Assembly (NCBI GenBank): GCA_902805475.1
Contig: CADCSX010000011.1
Span: 186,001 to 250,000 of the forward strand
Direction: 5' to 3'
Length of the DNA stretch: 64,000 nt
DNA from: Entonaema liquescens
Lineage: Eukaryota; Ascomycota; Sordariomycetes; Xylariales; Xylariaceae
In this document: positions 1 to 12,978 of the stretch, in pieces
How the letters are laid out: each line of letters begins with the position of its first letter
Position numbering within the stretch: the first letter of the stretch is position 1
Notes under the pieces: generated by a model
The model's database searches: none
Told to the model about the DNA's origin: nothing
What the model saw: only the letters and a program-made list of their open reading frames with translations
Translations under genes and position numbers: made by a program

Positions 1-2187
1 GGTTAGACCACACTTTTTCGGCGCCGGACCCATTTCCACTTATAGGCTTCTTCAACGGGCGAGAAGTATATAATGTTCGTCTCCAAGTGCACGGGAGACG
101 CCCGGCGAAATGTTTGGCTGACATGAATTCCAGGTGGTTTATGGATGTGAGGTTCACGTGTATATAATAAGCCAAGATCTGAACATCAGGGATAACGGTA
201 CTGGTAGTTGAAGGAAGATGTGGACACCTAAACTAGGGGTATGAGTTCTAGAGACGTGATAGTAAACCTTGTTGTGGATTAGGCTGGATTATGGACAAGA
301 CTCCTCTAGCTCTCTCTTGGGCAGAGAGGTTTGGAAGTAAGCCTCCTCTTGGGCTCGGAGAAAGCTTTCGTCAAAATCCTTGATTGGCGTTCGAGGCGTC
401 GAACTAAAAGTCAGAACTGCCCAAAACAATACCAACTCCTAAACGACCCAAAGTAAACCCAAAAAGGAAAGCCGAGAATTGGGTTTAGTGGGCGGGGGTT
501 AGCTATGTGGATAGTGAGTGAGTAGGAGTGGGCGTGTTCGTATTGTTGCCTTGGTCTGGGGGAGTACGGCTGATAAAGGTGAGAGAAGCTATAAGAAGCT
601 CTTAGGGGGACTGGGTTAAATAATAAGCTACGGTATTCAGTTGAAGTGGCCCTCGATAGTAGCTGGAGTAATGTGGACTAGCCGTAGTAGAACTTACAAG
701 TGAAAGTGGCTAGGTAACTCTAACTATTCCTACAAGAGTCACCTGTATCCTTTCCTAGACTCGGTGAGCCTACTAGTACATATTCAAGTGGGATGCACAT
801 GAATCCCTGAATGCAGGCTAGGGTAGTGGAAATGATCGGAGACACAATGACGAAGAAAAATTGGTTGCTAGCGACATTTAAGGCACTAGAGGTAGAAATG
901 TAGAAATGTAGAAATGCGGACAATAGAAGCTAATAGCTGCTACCGATGGCAACTAGGTAGAGTGTCTCGGGAAAGGAAGGCATCCAGCTTCGGCAAGAAA
1001 TATACACTTGTAACATCAAGTAAAGCTTTAATAAGGAGACACAAAGGACCTACGTAACCGTATTACAGGAACAGCTAGCTGTATGGGAACAAGTCCCACG
1101 ATTGGAAGTTGCTAGTATGTCCATGCCACGCCATGCCGCCATGCCATGTTATCCCTGATGCTGGGAGAGTTGGCAATTGGCAATTGTAAATGGGTAAGAG
1201 AAGGCCCACAAGTATGTCGCCGTTATATCCCAATCGTGGTCTACGCTACTAGAAGGCAACGAATGGGGATTAAGGACGACATAGGGAAGGGGGGCAAAAG
1301 GTGTGGGAGTAAGAAAATGCGTTGATGTTACTAATATAGTGTAAATACGGGGAGAGGGGTCTAAGTGGTCATATGGATATGGTTTTCCCACTAGACAGGA
1401 AGCTGATAGTAGTTGAAGGGAAGTTGAATATGCTTAAAGGCGATGGTGTATAATAAAGAAGGGAACTAAAAAAGACAATAAGATAAAAAGAGGAAGAATA
1501 GCTCGTCGATCCTTGTTGTAGTACGTCCCTAGTCCGTGGGGTTCGTGCCGTTAGGTACTACTCAGGGCAGTGCAGGATATTAGCACGAACTACATGTAGG
1601 TACGTACAATCAGCTGCATCTATTATATGTGTTGCAACATATAATAGTCATATATCATTCGTTGCCCATTGCCTGGTGAAGAAAAGATTCTTTTACCACG
1701 TTTAGCCCAGCATTCAAGTTGGGTTCGTAGGAGACGGTGCGAGCATCTTTGCCGAGACGGTTTCTCTCTCTAGACTTCCAATCGCATATGACTAACACGC
1801 GACCAGCGGTCGATTCATTAGCAAGGGTGGCCTTCATGTATAATAAAAGGCATCTTTCTAAAAAGAGACCTTGGAATATTTCAACAGCGATGCTATTGAT
1901 TGGAGATTTTCAGGTTACCACCCCCAGTGCAAGACAAGCTGACAAGATAGGACGGGATGTATATTGAAAAGAGCATGTAAGTATTGAAGCCAGGGGATGT
2001 GTTGGTTGATTAAAAACAATTATATATATGCAACCATAGTCCACACCACTATCTTCTAGAGCTTGTTCTAGCTTAAGGGGAAAGAAGACTTAATAAAGAT
2101 GTTGAATATAGGGTACTGTAAAAGTCATGAGGGGTTGATGTAGAAAGCTAAATCGAGACCGCCATTTTATTTTCCAGTTGTAATTAG

Positions 2188-2231
2188 TGAGGGACTGAGG
2201 GGCTGAGGGGGGGCTGAGGGGGGCTGAGGGG
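2188..2231 (+). repeat. G-rich (GGGGCTGA)-type tandem repeat
   Basis: About five degenerate copies of an 8-bp GGGGCTGA-like unit, with G runs of 3 to 7. Several G-runs lie close together, so a quadruplex is possible, but this is only inference. It lies in noncoding sequence. Confidence 0.7.
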
Positions 2232-5200
2232 TAAATATTCATTCCCAACTTCTAGAATGCAATTATCAAGCCAATAATTCTTGGCCGAAGTGGATACAGC
2301 GGTATCCCATATCCCGCACCTCATGCCTTTATACGCTATCAAGACGCGCATTAAAAAGACCAAAGTCTCCTTGCCATCATCAGCTTAATTCCGCATGGTG
2401 CATGTGTAATCAAGGGATGAAATAGAGACCTGTCGTCAGTTCAATATAGTACTGGTTATCTAACTTCTCAGCCTTTGATGGAACATACGCAGTCAGTGTA
2501 GCAATGACATCAATCATCATCATTATAGGACCGACATATTTTTTTTTATAACCACAGCAAGCCTTACCGAGCTCAACCAGAATCATGCATCCTTATCAAA
2601 CTATAGCCATATGTATCTCAACTTCTACTCAATGCCTGTATTCCCAGAATCCACCTTGTTTCGGAGGCCGTAGGTCCAAAGAGCGAAACCTCTCGTGATC
2701 GGCATCTTCCCGGCTTACTAAGTACATCTGAGGTCACCGTATATCGGCCGGTATATGCCTTCCTGGATGCGGATCCTTTGCTCTAGACTCTAGGATCCAA
2801 AATATATTTTACGAATAACAGTCATGGGCGGTTTCATCGTCTCACATATGCACAGCCTAGTCCAAATTTGACCTGAAAGCCACAAAGGCAAATGCTGGCC
2901 CTGGCATTCATGGCTTTTATGATTACCTATACGCGGAGCTATTAACGACGTACTCTCGCCTAATACGGCATAGCGTACGAAAGGCCATGGCAGAATCGTA
3001 TGCAGAATTTTAGATGAGAAAGGTCATGCGGGAAGATTCGATAAAGGATACTGCCTAGATGTCGGGAAATGGCTCAAGAATCGGCAGTCGTTTCTCATAC
3101 TCTCTGTGTACTTTTTGGAAAGTACAGGATTTACTATTTTCACTCCCTTTCTATCTATTGATACAGATTTCGAAAGACATCTCGTCAGCCGATAGGAGGA
3201 GGGAAGTATAAGCTAAGCTTCAGCTTCCTTGGTCAGAGTTACACAGAGCCAAGTACGACGAGAGAGCCAATTTATAGCCTATGGAAGGAAGACAACACTT
3301 CTGCATCAGCATAAGACGGCTCAGGAATAATAGATAGCTGAAACTGTAAGTAACCCAATTTCTTGACTTCTCAACAAGGGTACGTTTATCATGCCCGAGA
3401 TTTCGTCACAAACTGGTCACTGCTCATCGCTGTGTAACGGTAGCGCCAAACCGCAATAGAGTGATAATCATGCCAAACGATCCTGATTCAGGCTAATTCT
3501 AACCGCCATGATTTCCACGAGTAAAGTATCCCGGAACTGGGGAGTCTACCCCAGACTTTTCATTCGGGTAGCCACATGAAAACCTGGAGGGGCTGCGGCT
3601 GGTCTTAGAGACTTTCTAAAACAATAGTATTTAGGTCCACAATCTTCCATTATAGTAGTAGCTGTTAGTAATAACTTGAAAGTGAGTTTCCAAGATGTCT
3701 TGGAAGAATAATAGCGGAAGGTGCCTTTAAAGAATCTAGAATGCTTCCACGGAGACTACCCCATCCAGGCCTAGTGGCAATAGGGGTTACGTTACCTCAA
3801 GTATTTTCTGTGCCTGACGGTAGCTTTCGCATCTATATCGGCTGATAGCGAAGTAAAAAATTTTACTTTCTCCTAATGCCATGAATGGGGGAAGATGGGT
3901 TAGAGAAATCTGAGAAATTTGAAGAAAAGTGCTGGATTACATGATAAAGAAACTTCTGCGGCCGAAAGAATGTCTTGCCTTCTAGCCGCGGACATCTCTC
4001 ATAGGATAGAAAGTGAACTTGGCAAATTCGCCAACAGCAGATCAGGCCACTACTAAGTGGTATTGGATAAAGTAGAGAAGGGGAGCCTTGACGAAGTATG
4101 GAAATTAGTAAAGAGATGTGTCCTTGGAGCGCGGCAGTGTCCGAGGTTTAACTGGACACTGATGAGATCTTCAGGAGCGATGGGTGGTAAAGGGGCGTCT
4201 TGCCTTTCATGAGCGTCGGATATCTTACCCACAGCTCACCAGTTGCAACCCATTCCATATACCCTAATGCCACGCTTATCGCCGGCTGAGAACTTCAACG
4301 AATGGTTCGGGGATGCACATAGTTAGCATAACCATACGTAGAATTTGAGGTATTGCCTCCGAGACGGGGGGGAGTGAATGGGGTTGTGTTGAGTCTCGCT
4401 TGCATACGACCCGGACAAGACGTTGAAAGTCGGTCAAAGTCAGATAACAATCGGGCCGCGGGCCAACCAGAATGATGGAGGGAAAAGTCCATTTTTCATG
4501 CAGCTTCTCTCCGGCTTGAATCTATTCCTCTGTGTTCTCTATGAGAGGATTACGCATGCAGTATAGAAACGCATAGCACGCGCAAGCTACCACTGTTACG
4601 TATATGTCGGGACGAAACTTGCAATTATGTCTCTTGGACAGAGATGTTGGACTTCATTCGATACCGTTCTGCATAGAGTATGATGCTCAAACGGGAAGTG
4701 GTAGGCGGTATTTTGACCGGCCATTGGAACTTGCATAGCCAAATGCTACTCTAAGTTCCGAGATCTCGGTTCCTCGTAAGAAATAATTGGGTGCAGACGT
4801 CAACTAAGCGAGTCAAAGTCGGTGCGAGACACTCGATTGATAATTACGTACGGATAGTTCTCGCAAAGAGTTAGCCTCAAAATAAACGGGATTTTCAAAG
4901 AAGATATTATGATGCGTGATGCAATACGTGATAGAAACCCCCGCGGACTTGATCCCTCGGGTATTCCGGTGAATGTCGTGATTGGACTATCGGTGCTACC
5001 GGTCGATCACCTAAACTGCTTATGTATAAGTGGCCGTTATGTGACCTTGTTACGAATACAACCATAAGACGGGACATGAGGCTGACGTAGATCTCCGCCG
5101 GCCAAGATACGTTTAGGTACCCTAAGGATGTATGTGATAGAATAGAACAATTTGTGAGTTGGGGAAGAAGGAAACCGGTGTTTGAAGCTCGGCCAAGTTT

Positions 5201-5661
5201 CGGCTAGAGCCCCGCTATTTCAATAATGAGGGTTTGTTTAAAGTAACTAGTTGGGATAATAAGAGATAGTTAATCAATATATTCATATTTAAATATACAT
5301 ATATCCATCTGTCAGACGACCCCTGAGGTCATCGTCATCCCCGTCATTGTTGCCCACGCGAAAATTCACTGTAAGTCCTAACTAGATACAAATTCTTATT
5401 TAATTGTCTGGATTATCATCAAGATCTACCTGCCCATTTAGGTACCTCGAAATCCCCCATATTATCTCCTCCCGGGCAAAAACATACTAACATATGTTAT
5501 AACATACCTTGTTTCCCACACTCAATATCAATATTGATTAATTCAGACCGCCTTTTGACTGTTCTCGCGCCTGCATAGTACACACATACTATACCACACC
5601 CATTCACCTGCCTCAATACCCAACCTCATCTTAACTACCAAGGTACTTGAAGTCACACGAC

Positions 5662-5697
5662 GCACTCGACGCACTCGACGCACTCGACGCACTCGAC
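5662..5697 (+). repeat. 9-bp tandem repeat, 4 perfect copies
   Basis: Four consecutive perfect copies of GCACTCGAC, followed by a partial ACTCG tail. The unit length is a multiple of three, but no supported reading frame crosses it. It lies just downstream of the 3' end of the membrane-protein gene on the minus strand. Confidence 0.85.
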
Positions 5698-6105
5698 TCG
5701 CTCAACAAGCTTTGTTCTGTTACGTATCTGATATATAACCCCACCGGAAGTAAGGTATCAGCGAAGAACAGACCCATGTCAGCCTGTGCCCAGTTGTGAC
5801 ATGCATGCTGCCCTACGAAATAAAACGTTGTCTTTACTTGCAGAATGCAGTAACATCCTATTCCAGAAATTCCAAGTCTTCCCGTTGGTGGTTAGCCAGG
5901 GGTCATTCCATCCAGCGTTTATATTATTGGTCACCAAGACAATGGGCCGTACAACTGACACTGTCCACTTAACAAACGCCTCCCTATTACACCATGTTTC
6001 GTAAGTCCCACATCCAGGTGCCGTAACAGGAATGAATATCAGATCAGATACAGATTGAGTACGTCTTCCTATCAAGAAAACGGCATTATTATTTCCATTA
6101 ACTAC

Positions 6106-7283
6106 CTATAATCGTGTTATATAGTTTGATGTCTTATATTCTCCACGAAGTCCATCTGAAGATGGCAGCTCATATTGGTTCGTATCACCAGGCAGCTCAC
6201 CCGCCAGCGGCCAGGCCCGTTCAATTGGCATATTGTTCATCGGGCTTATGCCGGACTGATTATCAAAGGGTACTTGTCGCTCCCCTTGGACTGTGGACGA
6301 CACGGGAGTTGACTGTGTCTCTGAATCTGGCTTCTCTTGTCTGTTACTTTTGGATTTCCTCCGGTATACGAATATGAGCGCCAGTAAACTGATGGCTAGA
6401 AGTGCCCCTAAACTCGCTGTAGCCCCTATTGCTGAAGAGGAAAACCCTGAACTAGACAACGAATCGCTTGATTGATTTGTTGCGCTGGCAGTACTTGTAA
6501 CACCATTAATAGTCTGGGAAGATATAGTAGAAGTCTGAGATGTCGATGGAGTAACTGATGACTCTAAGGAAGTTTCCCCAGCGCCGTGATAGGGGCCTAA
6601 ACGGTTCGACCCATCCCCGTTTAAAACCGCCTTTATATATCCTGGTTTCTTGAAGATCGCAAGTCAGTGCACATCTCTTATTGAATCTCGCCCGTTATTT
6701 GGCCCTTGAATCATAGGCTGAAAGCACTCTGGAATAAGGATGCGAAGGGAACATGGTTAAATACTACTCACAAAATCAAAGAACGAGCTCTCGCTTCCAC
6801 AACACGACGTTTCATTAATTAAGCAGCAGGCCTTCCCAGCGGCCATATCGCAAGTCAAGATCCATACCCCGTCTTTTAGCATCCCTGGCGAAGTTAGTCA
6901 AGGCCATATAGTCTCTTCAGAGTAGCAGCTCACCATCTGCCAAGCACATCTTAGGGCAAGCTGGGTCTCTGAATGATGGGTCTGTACAACTTTGCCTATA
7001 CACTTCCAAGGATGTTAGCAGTTGGACTAATATATAGTTCAAGACAGGATAAAATTGCATAGTTTCTGCTCAAAAGTTGGGCTGAAGTCAATGGATAACT
7101 CGAAATACACTCACTAACACCCGACCAATCCTGGAAACAGGCACCACTTTCATAACAAGCATCGTTGGGACGGCAACAGGAGCTCTCAGCACCAAGGTCT
7201 TGCGCGGTATTGTTGCAAGGTACACTTAGAGTATCAATTGACCTATCGGGGAAATAACAAGTCGCAAGGTCTGTTTGGCTCAT
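6106..7283 (-). CDS. Cys-rich single-pass membrane protein of unknown function
   Basis: Four exons by eye (7283-7121, 7002-6934, 6884-6772, 6648-6106) give 295 aa with closing phases. The N-terminal half is extracellular-like. It is rich in Cys with motifs seen in a large fungal family: ATCYFPD near residue 7, SSCCRPNDACYESG near 34, VYRQSCTDPSFRDPACPKMC across the exon 1/2 junction, then a Cys pair and CCG. A Ser/Thr-rich stalk follows. A transmembrane helix (ALLAISLLALIFVY) is closed by the stop-transfer RRKSKSNR, and the protein ends in a roughly 80-residue cytoplasmic tail. There is no cleavable signal peptide; the ATG at 7283 is the first in frame after a stop. Fungal relatives of this layout are uncharacterised. 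A surface or cell-wall sensing role is only inference. Confidence 0.68.
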
Positions 7284-9059
7284 TTTCAGAAATGCAGTGG
7301 TAGTGGTAGGAATTATTATTATGATTAATTAGTTAATAGAGGCCGTTGGAGAATAGGAAGAGAAAATTGATACGATAATAAGGAAAAATTTCGAAGACAG
7401 AGATATAGACGATGTAACTGGTTTTATGTGACCAGAGAAGCAATACCGGTAACTACTCGCCACTATGCCTAGAGTCTGGCATACCGGTGAAACCGCCACA
7501 TTTCCCCTTAATACCTCATAGACCAACAGGTCGTGATACATAAAATGCACATTAGCATGGTACCCAATTATGTACCTTGCTGGAAGCCAGCCGCGGCTGT
7601 GAAGCTTAGTGGGAAGTATATAGACCAAATTGTGAAAACACAAATAACACATGCAGTTAATGAATGCCTTTGAGATAGGTATAGAAAGACTAGGTACCTA
7701 CCTAGGTATTTATTGTGCACCTTTTAGTGTCGGCGAGGCTTGAAACCCTACACATTACCGCTCACCTATAAGAAATTCCTAGATATCGTACCTTTCAGCC
7801 CCTTAAGATGACTGCATGATTAGCGACTCTCCATTTCCCACAAGTTTCAGCCACTAAATCCAACAAGCCAAGTCTCATCTCGCAACTTACGTACTTATCA
7901 GGTGTATTTAACAATGACGCAGGATTCTGATGACGCATCGGACTACTCCAAGTAATCCAGAGTTATATATATCTAAGTCCCGAAGTACATCTCGTCTCAA
8001 TGAAGTTCTTCCTGTAAAATACCGGAACTTCTCTTGTTCAGACCAATGAATTACCAACACATATACCTCCTTATGCTTCTCTAAATTCATGGTCAGATCT
8101 AATATAGAAGAAAAGAGGATTAATTCATGATAAGCTACACTTCTAGCGACCGTTATACGCTTATTACTTTTATGGAAAGTTATTGGCGTGTATGTCCTGA
8201 TTATGCAGAGCCTTACATGTTAGGTTGGCCAAAGAGAGGCTACTAACGCAAGAGCTGTCAGTAAGAGGGTTGGGTAATAAGGCGACTTAGGGGAAGATAG
8301 GGTTATATTATCTACTGGCGTTTGGGTTGAGCATATATCCTCAGTCTATCGCCTAGACTCTTTCAAATTTCCACTTAATGCTTCTACAAATTCTATATGC
8401 GGCTATTTATTACTGAGCGACTAAATATTGAAGATTCTCTGATTGCTGATTGAGCTATCTGCAACTCTTGTGAATTGATTCCTCTCATAGCTTACCGGTT
8501 GGCCCATTGCGTCTCTCCATTCTCTCCATAGTATCTTCCACTTGTTCTACTGATCAAGTCGTTACTATAATGGTTTGGAATAGTAGAATGTCCGATTTGC
8601 CAACGTAGATATCTGGACCTTTCGAAAATGTCTATACAACGGTAGGTGGCAATTGTGCTGCTAACTCATTTCGGCATCTACTGAAAGAAACAGTCAAGAC
8701 CAACTTACGTGGAACTCCATTATATACTTGTGAAATACTTCATCTAGTTCTCTAGTCAACTAATAGAATCATGAAAGTTGTTGATGACGACTCAGGGGTA
8801 AAGAGAGGTTGATTGTAAATCAGCCGGGGATCAAATTGCCAGCCGAAATGCGGATCTAACTTATAACAAATGGGGCGCCAATCTCAGCTACGGAGTTCGG
8901 AGAGCAAATAGAATCCCATTAGTCCATGGACGAGAACCTCATTGGTTGGCCATACCCCGGTTCTTTCTGACAACCCGGATTTTCCGAAGTAGCTTTAAAT
9001 CCAGGACCTCACAACCCAGTCATGCTACTCCTCTACGGAGATCAATTTATTCCTCGAGA
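7284..9059. other. Intergenic, AT-rich, no gene seen
   Basis: This is the shared divergent promoter region of the Cys-rich membrane protein (-) and the Zn2Cys6 regulator (+). It contains one copy of the dispersed TAGGTACCTA/CCTAGGTA palindrome near 7690-7707. I see no exon chain or RNA gene. Confidence 0.5.
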
Positions 9060-11131
9060 ATGGCTTCGGTATCTTCTTCACCCTCACCCTCTGGCATGGA
9101 AGTCAGTACTCCCGAGAGGACTGCCACCAACAAGCAGAGGGCATGCGTCAATTGTGCTCGCTCAAAGACAAAATGCCATTGGCTAACAGAAACCGTCTGT
9201 CAAAGGTACGACCTTAAACCTTGTAATACCATGCTATCCGATGTTAATTAACTTGAGTGTAGATGTTCCAAATCAAGGCTCAACTGCTCTATTCGAGAGT
9301 CAGGGCCTAGAAAGCGAAGGGGAAAATCTAAGTAACTGTTCTCTAAGTTCGTACATCAGACGCTACAAGTACTAATATATCTTTCTTCCCTATTTAGACG
9401 GGTTGGAGAACTTGAGAGAAAAGTGGATAGCATCATGACAATGTTGACTGCAACCCAACAAGTCCCTAATCTAGGGAATCTGCTGATTGCCCAGGTCCAG
9501 CAACAGGCTGCAGAACTACCATTTGGGGAACTTACAAGTCCATATACAACCACTTCGAATTCTAGAATACCCCCTACAATATCCCAACTAACCCCTAAGC
9601 CCCCTGATGAGTATATCGACTTCCCAGCTGGCTTCCGTGTACACCTTATCGAGGCCGACCAGGTTCTATTCGAATACAGAACAACCATGCAACCCAACTT
9701 CCCGTTCATTCACCTTACCCCCTGTTCTGCCCGTGAGATGCTCCAGGATCGGCCGCTATTACTAAAAACCATCATATATGTCTGCCGTCCTCAACCGTGG
9801 CCGGTGAAGTGTGAGATAGAGAAATGGTTCCGAGAGTATTTCGCCCTTCACATAGTTGTAAATGAGGAGAGAAGCTTAGAGCTATTGCAAGCTATACTCA
9901 TTTATATGGCTTGGTAAGTTTCCATCATGTTAATCCAAGCTTAGAGGTTCACATCACCATGTATTATTGCTAATAAGCAGTTAGGCAAAGTTGGAGTTTT
10001 TTCGTACATGCACATGACACAAATCTTTTGCAATTAGCTACTGGTATGGCCGGCGATTTGGGGATTAATAGGCCCCCCGATTCCCAAACTATGCCTTCTA
10101 GGTGGGTTGTTGATGAGTCTACGGTACTAGTTAGAGGGATGAATATCCGAAAGGAGAATACCTATGCCGAGAGAAGGGCTTTACTCGGTATATTTTACTT
10201 GTCTTCAGTGTAAGTGTTAATGACCCCTATATTCGACCCTACAACCTAAACGCACTCTAGAACACGCACTATATTTCGTCGCACGGAGCCGGTAGAGTTT
10301 ACGGGTTATATGGATCAGTGCTGTAACGTATTATCCGAAGCAATGGATTGCCCCACAGATCAGCTTACTGTCACGCTTGTGCGTATGCAACATCTAGTTA
10401 TCCAAACGACTAAAGTAATATCGGGAAGCGGTGCAGATGGGCAAGCAGTATTAGGAGTATCACATGTCATGGCAATAGCCAGCATCCGAAGACAACTTGA
10501 CAACATAGTGAACCAACTTCCAGAAGATCAGAAGTCCAATTGTAAGTTCTACTAATACTCATCCGCGGCCTCTAGTTAACAGTCCTTAGTTCTTGTATGG
10601 CATCACTACCACATGGTCCTAATCCGTCTATATGAGCCAATAATCGACGTGAAATCGTCGGATCCTGAAAACAAGGCGTTTACGCGGAGCCAAGCTCTCT
10701 GGACTTGTTGCCAGAGCGCGAAGTCACTTCTCGATTTATACCTTACCATCCCAGGAGACATGTTCGCAGCGCTCACATTCGTCATGACTGCGCATCTCTC
10801 CTACTCCAACATCGTATTGACCCATCTCCTATTCTTGGAAGACCAGGATTGGGATGCGCATACCGCCCGGGAGAGCGTCAACTACCCTGATATCGCGGAG
10901 CGGCTCAGCGAGTATTTCATAGCGTGCGAACAGTTACTCGGGCGTAGATGCAAGATTCAAGAAGACGGCAAAGGTCTTTTTACTAGGTCTGCCGAAAGAA
11001 TGGGATGGGTGAGGAGTTGGTATCTTTCTAAGCTTTCTGTTAATTCTTCGTTATCAGACACGGTTATACCAGCAGTTAGCGAGACGGAATACGAAACATG
11101 GCAAATGATTTTGCGTGACGCAATTTATTGA
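9060..11131 (+). CDS. Zn(II)2Cys6 fungal transcription factor
   Basis: Six exons (9060-9205, 9263-9331, 9398-9913, 9985-10209, 10261-10541, 10590-11131) give 592 aa with all phases closing. The N-terminal zinc cluster is C-x2-C-x6-C-x7-C-x2-C-x6-C, running from CVNCARSKTKC to CSKSRLNC across intron 1. A basic linker (GPRKRRGKSK) and a short dimerisation-type helix (RVGELERKVDSIMTML) follow. The rest is a helical middle-homology region typical of fungal-specific factors; the segment around QLATGMAGDLGINRP matches the usual pattern. It probably binds CGG-type sites in the nucleus, as the family does. The start at 9060 is the first in-frame ATG. It faces the HNH gene in a tail-to-tail arrangement. 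Its target is unknown. Confidence 0.85.
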
Positions 11132-11248
11132 AATATATTAGAAATATCTCTCGAAGTCATCTACCTGACATCTCCGTCTCTTAGGAACGGCAATACTCGA
11201 ACAACTCGGCTCCTACCCAACCCAGATACATATCGTTATATCAGGTAA

Positions 11249-12376
11249 TCAGTTCGTTTGCTCGCCCCCAGGTAGTATTAATATATCGATAAATCTCCCA
11301 GCTCCCGAGTATTGGAGGATATGTGCTATTGCACTATGAATAGCTAGAAGTCGGAATGAAGGGGGTTCTACTAGTTCATGGTCTGGAGTGCGTGTCGGCT
11401 GGACGGCTAGAAAAGCTGGAGAATCTAAGGGGGCGTTCCGATGAAAGGATCTTGCTTGTAGGTTGAATGGCTCCTGATTGCTCTTGGGTTCGAAAAATAT
11501 CTTAAAGTCGGAGAACTGTAAGAGCGTGTGCGCATCATCCAAAGCCAGAGTAATAGTGTTACGTGCTTGGTGAATGCCGTCTCCCTTGATGAGTTCTGTA
11601 ATACCATTATCGAACATGTTAAGGATCGCTAGTATAGTTTCCTTGCATGGATTCTGGACAGGTTAGTAAGATAGAAAGCAACTCTCACGATTACACGTAC
11701 AAGTTCCGGTGCCTCGTCAGATACTGTTAGAGAATGTGGAAGAATTTGGGCCACTTCCAGAAGGGTGCGTGGAATTGGATCTTCGAGTAGCAGGATCCCA
11801 TTGGCATCTGTAGCCGCACGACCGTCGAGTGCATGTAGGCGCCTTGCTTCAATGGAATCGAATGAGCATGTTACTGCGCATCGATAGGAGTCGCGGATTA
11901 AACAGGCCTCCCGAAGGTCGCCATCCTCGATCCAATTTTCGCCTGCCATTCTTACTGTGAATAAAAGATTAGCGACATTTGAGCTATTAAATAGGCGACA
12001 AATGATTAGTTTAATGAGCCGTACAAGGTAAAAAGAAGTTGTAAAGCAGAAAATCTCCAAAGCTCAAAAATTCGAAGCGGAAGTGTAAGGGGTGCAGTTG
12101 TTCCCTTCCATCTATTGGAAGCGCCAGAGCCCGAAATGTAGCTCTCAAGAAGTTATCCTGAGCCTCGACAGATGGGGCGCATTGATGAATGAAGCGGATA
12201 AGTCGAGCACGGTTATATGGGTATCTATTATACCTGTCGAACTGAAAATAGTCCACGATATAATTGAACTTGCGTGTAGCCAGAGCGCGTTGAGATAATG
12301 GCATTGGTGGTTCTAAAGAAAAATCGATGACGCCTTTGCCAGTGTATCGAAAATAGCTAAGAGCTTGGGGTGCCAT
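11249..12376 (-). CDS. HNH_2-type nuclease domain protein (fungal family)
   Basis: Three exons (12376-12025, 11954-11701, 11653-11249) give 336 aa; phases 1 and 0 close. The N-terminal third is helical and matches the leader of the fungal HNH_2 (PF13391) family, including DFLLYNFFLP just before intron 1. The HNH core starts at LREACLIRDSYRCAVTC and continues through EVAQILPHSL, the usual A-x-I-L/I-P-H-S-L signature, to ILNMFD. C-terminal residues are family-like. The second zinc-ligand Cys-x2-Cys spacing of classical HNH is reduced here to C-x3-C, as in relatives. The family is expanded in filamentous fungi; substrate and biological role are not established. It sits between a regulator and a DUF6594 gene in an accessory block. 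Confidence 0.78.
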
Positions 12377-12978
12377 CTCGTTGGGATTTAACGAAAGTTG
12401 GATGGGAACAAGAGCTTTTAGACGGAGAAAGGAGACACATATCAAGTAGTGAAATACATTCCGTTGAAGAAGGTAGGTATGCCTTATATACCCAAGCGAG
12501 TAGGGATTTATTAAGGTTGGTATGTAGGTAAGCAAGGTCTAAGCACTGAATTCTACTTAAATACTATAGCCTCTAGTAGCCACTGGCAGTTCTTAAACTG
12601 TCAATGAAGCTAAGTGAAAGAGTTCTCAACCATGCAAGTGCTTGAGCCCTGGTTAGGCCCATAGCTCTTCGTGATTCGACATAGCTTTGACCATGCTTCC
12701 TCGCATGTAACTAGTACTTCGCTCAAGGGTCAAAGTCGCTTTACTATTTTTAAACTGTCATCCGAATAGGAGCTTGCTAGAAGCCACAGAACCCAACGCA
12801 TTGATAGTTACTGTAACTTAGACTTTGGAATAAGCACATATGTTAACGATTATTCATATATAAACGATTGCTGGGTCTATAGCTAATGAGACTAGCTACC
12901 TAGGTAAGTTGGGTAGTTTAACTCTCTGTCTGCAATAGCACTGTACGCCAATATCAATGCTAATGCATAGTCTACTCC
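12377..12978. other. Intergenic between HNH and DUF6594 genes
   Basis: About 600 bp of AT-rich sequence with a CTACCTAGGTA copy near 12896. It holds the promoter of the HNH gene and the 3' end of the DUF6594 gene. No gene is visible. Confidence 0.5.

Larger units (their letters stand above)
1..6105. other. Gene-poor left flank
   Basis: I find no coding region that I can support here. Short open frames exist on both strands, but none shows a recognisable motif or a plausible exon chain. The stretch is moderately AT-rich and contains two short tandem repeats, listed separately. It may hold decayed repeats, but nothing was recognisable by eye. Confidence 0.5.

Noticed and set aside
5662..5697. 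Possible CRISPR-like array
   Set aside because: The repeats are 9 bp with no spacers, a simple tandem repeat in a eukaryotic context.
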